DNA of 64,000 nucleotides from RGIG9115 sp045644665 (GTDB taxonomy: Bacteria > Bacillota > Clostridia > UBA1381). Positions within the stretch are counted from its first letter, which is position 1; the number at the start of each line of letters is the position of its first letter. The notes beneath the pieces are model-generated. The model did no database searches, was not told the DNA's origin, and worked only from the letters and a program-made list of their open reading frames with translations. Of the stretch, positions 60,027-64,000 are shown piece after piece. The DNA lies in assembly GCA_045644665.1 (NCBI GenBank), contig JAZRHH010000007.1:1-64000 (forward strand), given 5' to 3'. The position numbers and the translations under genes are program-made.

Positions 60027-60055
60027 TTGACATAATCTGGATTTAATAATACAAT
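60027..60055 (+). promoter_or_regulatory. Second promoter P2 upstream of the 108-aa gene
   Basis: TTGACA (60027-60032), 17 bp, TACAAT (60050-60055), only about 20 nt upstream of the start codon. Confidence 0.75.
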
Positions 60056-60079
60056 TTTTCATAAAAGGAGGCAGGGTAA

Positions 60080-60406
60080 TTGAACAGGACATTGTATAAT
60101 ACTCGAATAATAAAAGAAGAAAATATTATCTGGAAAATTAAGTACTATATTACCAAAAACCAAAAAATCTTTTCTGGTAAACCTCTGGAATATTACGGTA
60201 TAGAAATTACGTCTTCAAACAAGGAAAAGAAATTTACAAATTTTATTTCCGGAATTTTCCCCTATATGCACGATGCAGAAAATTTATTAAAGTTCTTGTA
60301 TGAAAACGAGGCATCACCCATTTCTATGCCATATCTGGCATCCGAGTTTATAGAAAATAATTTTTTGTCTGAAAGCCTTATAGCTATTGATTTAACTGAC
60401 GATTAA
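60080..60406 (+). CDS. Small acidic protein of unknown function, possibly DUF6514-like
   Basis: 108 residues with a TTG start backed by AAAGGAGG. The block YYGIEITSSNKEKKF and the segment NEASPISMPYLASEFIE resemble a small clostridial family (tentatively DUF6514), of unknown function. No membrane or signal segments. It follows two good promoters and a dyad, facing an XRE regulator, so it is probably tightly controlled. Precedes malQ by 38 bp and may be cotranscribed. Confidence 0.6.
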   Translation: MNRTLYNTRIIKEENIIWKIKYYITKNQKIFSGKPLEYYGIEITSSNKEKKFTNFISGIFPYMHDAENLLKFLYENEASPISMPYLASEFIENNFLSESLIAIDLTDD

Positions 60407-60444
60407 TGATATACTAATATAAAACTTTAAAAAGGTATTATATT

Positions 60445-61887
60445 ATGGAAAGAAAAAGCGGAATTTTAATGCACATATCATCCCTTTGGGGAAATTACTC
60501 TCATGGCTCCTTTGGCAAAGAGGCCATGGAATTTATAGATTTTTTGGAGGACTGCGGCTTTTCCTTGTGGCAGGTGCTACCCTTTTGCGTACCTGACATC
60601 TGCAACTCACCCTACAAGTCATTTAGCGCTTTTAGCGGTAATCCTTTTTTTGTTGATCTGCCATCTTTGTATGATGAGGGACTTTTAACAAAAGAGGAGT
60701 TGGAAGAGGCAAGACAGGAAGCTCCATATGTATGCGAGTTTGAAAGGCTTAAAAAGGAAAGATTTTTACTACTTGAAAAAGCGGCAAAAAGATTTGAAAA
60801 TAAAAAGCTGATAGAAGAATTTTTACAGAAAAACCCTCACATCCAAAAGTTTTGCGAATTTATGGCACTTAAAAAGTCAAACGATGGCAAACAGTGGCAG
60901 GAATTTGAAAACAATACGCCTGATACGGCAGAGTATAAAGCTTGGTGCTTTATACAGTATATGTTCTTTACTCAGTGGCAAAAAATTAAGGCGCATGCAA
61001 ACTCCAAGGGAGTAGAAATTATAGGGGATATTCCCATATATGTAGACCTTGACAGTTCTGACGTCTGGTCAAACAAGAAACAGTTTTGTCTTGAGGAAGA
61101 TGGTACACCGTCATGTGTTGCAGGGGTGCCACCGGACTATTTTTGCGAGGAAGGACAGCTTTGGGGAAATCCCATATATAATTGGGATATTATGGAAAAG
61201 GACGGATTTTCCTGGTGGAAAGACCGTATATCCTTTATGGCAAGGAATTTTGACGGCATAAGAATAGACCACTTCAGAGGAATAGAATCTTATTACGCGG
61301 TTGATGCAAATGCAACCACTGCAAAGGACGGGGTGTGGAAAAAAGGCCCCGGCATGAAACTGATTAACGAAATAAAAAAAGCTGCAGGTGACTCATTTCT
61401 TATAGCAGAGGATTTGGGAATTATAACTGATGAAGTACGTGCTCTTGTAAAATCAAGCGGTTTTCCTAATATGGGCGTTTTGCAGTTTGCCTTTCCGGGA
61501 GATAAAAACTCCCCTCACATTCCTCACAACTACAAAAACAATTCCATTGCATACACAGGTACACATGACAATAATACACTCCTTGGATACATATGGGAGC
61601 TTGATGAAAGCTCACGCCGTGAGTTTCTTGACTATTTTGGCTTTAAGGGTGAAAACTGGGATAGCTGCTATGATGAAATAATAAGAGCTATGTTTGCAAG
61701 CAGTGCCGGGTATGTTATTTTTCCTGTTCAGGATATACTCCATTTTGGCAGCGACACAAGACTTAACACCCCCGGCAGGGCAGAGGGTAACTGGGCATTC
61801 CGAGTTACTAAGGAACAGCTTCAGAGCATAGATAAATACAAGCTAAGAAAATGGAATGAAATGTACGGCAGAGTGGTGCAGAGTTAA
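60445..61887 (+). CDS. malQ: 4-alpha-glucanotransferase (amylomaltase)
   Basis: 480 residues, GH77. GDIPIYVDLDSSDVW and GVPPDYF at the substrate site, the catalytic nucleophile Asp in GIRIDHFRGIESYY (about residue 277), the acid Glu in LIAEDLGIIT, and TGTHDNNTL. Transfers maltosyl units between glucans for maltodextrin or glycogen use. Ribosome site AAAAAGG. Ends in a terminator. Confidence 0.96.
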   Translation: MERKSGILMHISSLWGNYSHGSFGKEAMEFIDFLEDCGFSLWQVLPFCVPDICNSPYKSFSAFSGNPFFVDLPSLYDEGLLTKEELEEARQEAPYVCEFERLKKERFLLLEKAAKRFENKKLIEEFLQKNPHIQKFCEFMALKKSNDGKQWQEFENNTPDTAEYKAWCFIQYMFFTQWQKIKAHANSKGVEIIGDIPIYVDLDSSDVWSNKKQFCLEEDGTPSCVAGVPPDYFCEEGQLWGNPIYNWDIMEKDGFSWWKDRISFMARNFDGIRIDHFRGIESYYAVDANATTAKDGVWKKGPGMKLINEIKKAAGDSFLIAEDLGIITDEVRALVKSSGFPNMGVLQFAFPGDKNSPHIPHNYKNNSIAYTGTHDNNTLLGYIWELDESSRREFLDYFGFKGENWDSCYDEIIRAMFASSAGYVIFPVQDILHFGSDTRLNTPGRAEGNWAFRVTKEQLQSIDKYKLRKWNEMYGRVVQS

Positions 61888-61904
61888 GCACCACTCTTTT
61901 TTTA
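61870..61904 (+). terminator. Terminator after malQ
   Basis: AGAGTGGTGC (61870-61879), 8-nt loop including the stop codon, GCACCACTCT (61888-61897), seven T. Confidence 0.9.
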
Positions 61905-61922
61905 ATAAAAAAGAAGGAGAGG

Positions 61923-62013
61923 TTTAAAAATGCACAGACTGTTCTATGACTTTAACTGTGCATTTTTATTCCATCCCCTTGGATTGTAGGCTGACTTTAT
62001 AAACAGCCCCTTT
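61923..62013. repeat. Structured repeat element, short copy C
   Basis: Between convergent malQ and an SLH gene. The left end TTTAAAAATGCACAGA matches copies A and B; AAAAATGCACAG (61926-61937) now pairs perfectly with CTGTGCATTTTT (61956-61967). The interior is missing. The right end (61968-62013) matches the end of copy A over about 45 bp, including GGCTG/CAGCC (61989-61993/62004-62008). Confidence 0.75.
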
Positions 62014-62033
62014 AATTTTTATTGTCTTAGAGA

Positions 62034-64000
62034 TTATTTGTTGTTTTCGATGAATCTCTGCAAAATCGCGGCTATTTCAGCTCTTGTAGCATTATCCTTC
62101 GGATTGATTGTAGTAGCGGATTTGCCATTCATAAGACCTGCTCCAACCGCCCAATTCACAGCCGAAACAGCATATTCAGAAATTTCGTTAGCGTCTGTAA
62201 AGTGGAGATTTTCCTCCAATATTACTGCATCCATACCCTTGTACTGTGCGTATCTAAACATAATAGCTGCAATCTGTTCACGAGTGATATTGCTATCGGG
62301 TGCAAAATCTGTTTCACTTACGCCGTTTACAATACCGTTCTGCTTTGCCCATACAACAGCATTTGCATAATAAGCACTCATATCAACGTCAGCAAAAGGA
62401 ATGCTTTTGTTTACTGTAGGTTCGCCAGCGTTACGATAAAGAACTGTTACAAGCATTGCTCTTGTAAGAGTGTCGTTTGGAGCAAACTTATCTACTGCAA
62501 CGCCATTCATGAGCTTGTTTTCAACTACATACTGAACATTTGCATAGAACCAATCATCTGCCTTTACGTCGCTGAAAGGATTCTTCCATTCCATTGTTTC
62601 AGGATTATCTTCAGGTTCTTTTTCCATGTCAATTCGCTTAGTATAAAGAGTCAAACTCTTTGTTACTTTAGTATTAAAGTCATAAGCAGTTGTCAGTTCT
62701 TTGTCTGTAAACCAACTATCAATCTGGAATTCGTCCTTTGCGAAAGTGTCAGGAATTGTAACTGTACTACCTTTTACTATTCTTTCACTTGCAATAAAAT
62801 TTTCCTCATCATCTAAAAATATTATCTCACAAGTGTTTTCTGTAAATTTCGCAGTAAGGGCAATTGCTTCTGTTACTTGGAAGCGATATGTTGCTTCTGA
62901 CGATATAAGTGTTTTTCCGTTGTACCAGCCTAAAAATTCTTCATTTTCAAAAGGAGTTGCTGTAAACTGTGCATACTCTCCCTTTAGCAACGAGCCGCCA
63001 CCTGATACATTACCATTACCCTCTGCTAAAGTAGTGATTGTAACAGGCGTTGCATTTTCTATAACTTCGGGTTCTCCAACTTTTATAGAATTAGAGGTCA
63101 AAGGATAGATTGCAACCTCCGTTTCGTTAAGATTTTCAACAGCTCCGATCAGCGTATCATCTTTTTTAACGGCCATCTTGTTATAATTGATAACTCTTGT
63201 TTTGCCGGTCGTTGCATTTTGTTCCTGAACAGAATAGGTTACCTCTCCGTCATCAGTTGCAATAATTTCTGTTCTATACTCCTCATCAGTTGGCAGATAT
63301 ACAACCTTTTGTCCGTTTGCGTCTACATATGCAACAATAGAGCTACCTTCAATATCTATTACCTCATCGTTTCTGATTGCTGCAACCAGGTTATCGTTAC
63401 TGTCGTATACTTCTAAATCTACGGGACAATTAAGACACATTTTTCTTGTATTTCGCAAATACTTTGACGGCTGTGTGGAATCAATCCAAGCAAGGCAAAG
63501 TTCAGGAAAATGAACATTTAGAAGTATCTTTAAATTGCCGAACAAGGTTTCCAGATTACCATTATCTAAAATAAACGAAAAAAGTTCCACTAATCCATCA
63601 AATGCCTCATCGCTGATATTAATCGACATTCTTTTGAACGTTCCTTTTACCGTACTGCGAAGCAAACCCAATTTTTCTCCCTGACTCAGTTTATCTACAC
63701 CTTCAAACGCACTTTTAAAAGGATTAAGCCTACTCATAAACTCATCTGCAAAAATTTCCCCGAATTCGTCTGCTTTATCCTGTCCCATTATCTCGGTTAC
63801 AAAGAAAACTAATGCATCTTCTAAATGCTCATTGTAATATTGAGGAGACTTGAATGTTGTTGCTAAATTGTCAATCAAATTCTGAAAAAAGTCATCCATT
63901 GTCTGCTTTGAATTTTGCTCTTTTAAATAGAATCCGAAATAAGGGTATGCATGTTCTAATGACCAGCTTACTTTATAGCGGTCAAAATCTTCAATGACAG
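62034..64000 (-). CDS. Large surface protein with three C-terminal SLH repeats (5' end off the window)
   Basis: At least 655 residues; the frame remains open to the right edge, so the apparent ATG at 63899 is probably internal. From the N-side: an alpha-helical region of unknown type (ends NVHFPELCLAW), a beta domain with CPVDLEVYDSNDNLVA, an InlB/listeria-type repeat (EEFLGWYNGKTLISSEATYRFQV and IDSWFTDKELTTAYDF), and three SLH repeats (FSDVKADDWFYANVQYVVE, FADVDMSAYYANAVVWAKQ, FTDANEISEYAVSAVNWAV). SLH repeats anchor it to the cell wall. A lipase-like N-terminus beyond the window is possible but cannot be seen. Confidence 0.8.
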   Translation of the reverse strand, partial: VIEDFDRYKVSWSLEHAYPYFGFYLKEQNSKQTMDDFFQNLIDNLATTFKSPQYYNEHLEDALVFFVTEIMGQDKADEFGEIFADEFMSRLNPFKSAFEGVDKLSQGEKLGLLRSTVKGTFKRMSINISDEAFDGLVELFSFILDNGNLETLFGNLKILLNVHFPELCLAWIDSTQPSKYLRNTRKMCLNCPVDLEVYDSNDNLVAAIRNDEVIDIEGSSIVAYVDANGQKVVYLPTDEEYRTEIIATDDGEVTYSVQEQNATTGKTRVINYNKMAVKKDDTLIGAVENLNETEVAIYPLTSNSIKVGEPEVIENATPVTITTLAEGNGNVSGGGSLLKGEYAQFTATPFENEEFLGWYNGKTLISSEATYRFQVTEAIALTAKFTENTCEIIFLDDEENFIASERIVKGSTVTIPDTFAKDEFQIDSWFTDKELTTAYDFNTKVTKSLTLYTKRIDMEKEPEDNPETMEWKNPFSDVKADDWFYANVQYVVENKLMNGVAVDKFAPNDTLTRAMLVTVLYRNAGEPTVNKSIPFADVDMSAYYANAVVWAKQNGIVNGVSETDFAPDSNITREQIAAIMFRYAQYKGMDAVILEENLHFTDANEISEYAVSAVNWAVGAGLMNGKSATTINPKDNATRAEIAAILQRFIENNK

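Noticed and set aside
1..64000. tRNA, rRNA, CRISPR or IS elements
   Set aside because: No cloverleaf, rRNA block, regularly spaced repeat or transposase gene could be recognised; gaps between genes are nearly all shorter than 300 bp.

Overview
The window looks like chromosomal DNA from an anaerobic, low-to-medium GC Clostridia-type Firmicute (Bacillota). The support is AGGAGG-type ribosome binding sites throughout, many sigma-A promoters with 17-bp spacers, S-layer homology (SLH) proteins, a YlmC/YmxH sporulation-family protein, AddAB instead of RecBCD, a split sodium-pumping oxaloacetate decarboxylase, and the gene order tig-clpP-clpX. I see no rRNA, tRNA, CRISPR array, intact insertion sequence or complete prophage. 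The species cannot be named from this sequence.

Layout. 1-1535: an exported SLH protein with a DUF4886/SGNH-like domain, running off the left edge. 1740-13730: a sugar-catabolism locus. One operon holds an archaeal-type triosephosphate isomerase, a KpsF-like SIS isomerase, a YjbQ protein, an FGGY kinase, a FucI-like isomerase, a transaldolase/FSA-type aldolase, two tandem ceramidase-like proteins and a NodB-type deacetylase. It is followed by two tandem MFS transporters with their own consensus promoter. 13789-17686: oxaloacetate decarboxylase subunits (gamma, biotin carrier, beta, alpha), then a GtrA protein. 17737-18877: rpsF-ssb-rpsR. 19199-22509: glycosyltransferase, phosphatidyltransferase and MATE exporter. 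22801-28723: tig-clpP-clpX-lysA-glyA. 28796-33474: a polar amino-acid ABC transporter with a permuted-looking binding protein, YerC, and a large GT-C-like membrane protein. 33632-37316: pgk-tpiA-gpmI. 37578-51149: glmS, then an operon of a small Cys-rich protein, a CpsB-like PHP phosphatase, rsmA, an XRE protein, addB, addA and metH. 51202-54674: purB, purA, mntP. 54594-57450: hemW, a CI/LexA-like repressor facing a zinc-finger/HTH protein, and ylmC/ymxH. 57538-61904: asd-dapA, an XRE/small-protein divergent pair, and malQ. 62034-64000: a second SLH protein cut by the right edge.

How it works together. The sugar locus has the parts of an isomerase-kinase-aldolase route. It probably feeds trioses to a dedicated isomerase and then to glycolysis, which is represented further along by pgk-tpiA-gpmI. 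The decarboxylase would couple oxaloacetate breakdown to a sodium gradient. The remaining genes are mostly housekeeping.

The most unusual observations are these. (1) A family of structured repeats has three copies, each in a convergent intergenic gap, with compensatory base changes between copies. (2) A phage-like switch carries four matching operators between two divergent regulators. (3) The amino-acid binding protein appears circularly permuted. (4) The sugar locus itself, with its paired paralogs, is unassigned. (5) A TTTTG-GG-CAAAA dyad recurs in three promoter regions. (6) A terminator for mntP is written inside the opposite-strand hemW gene.
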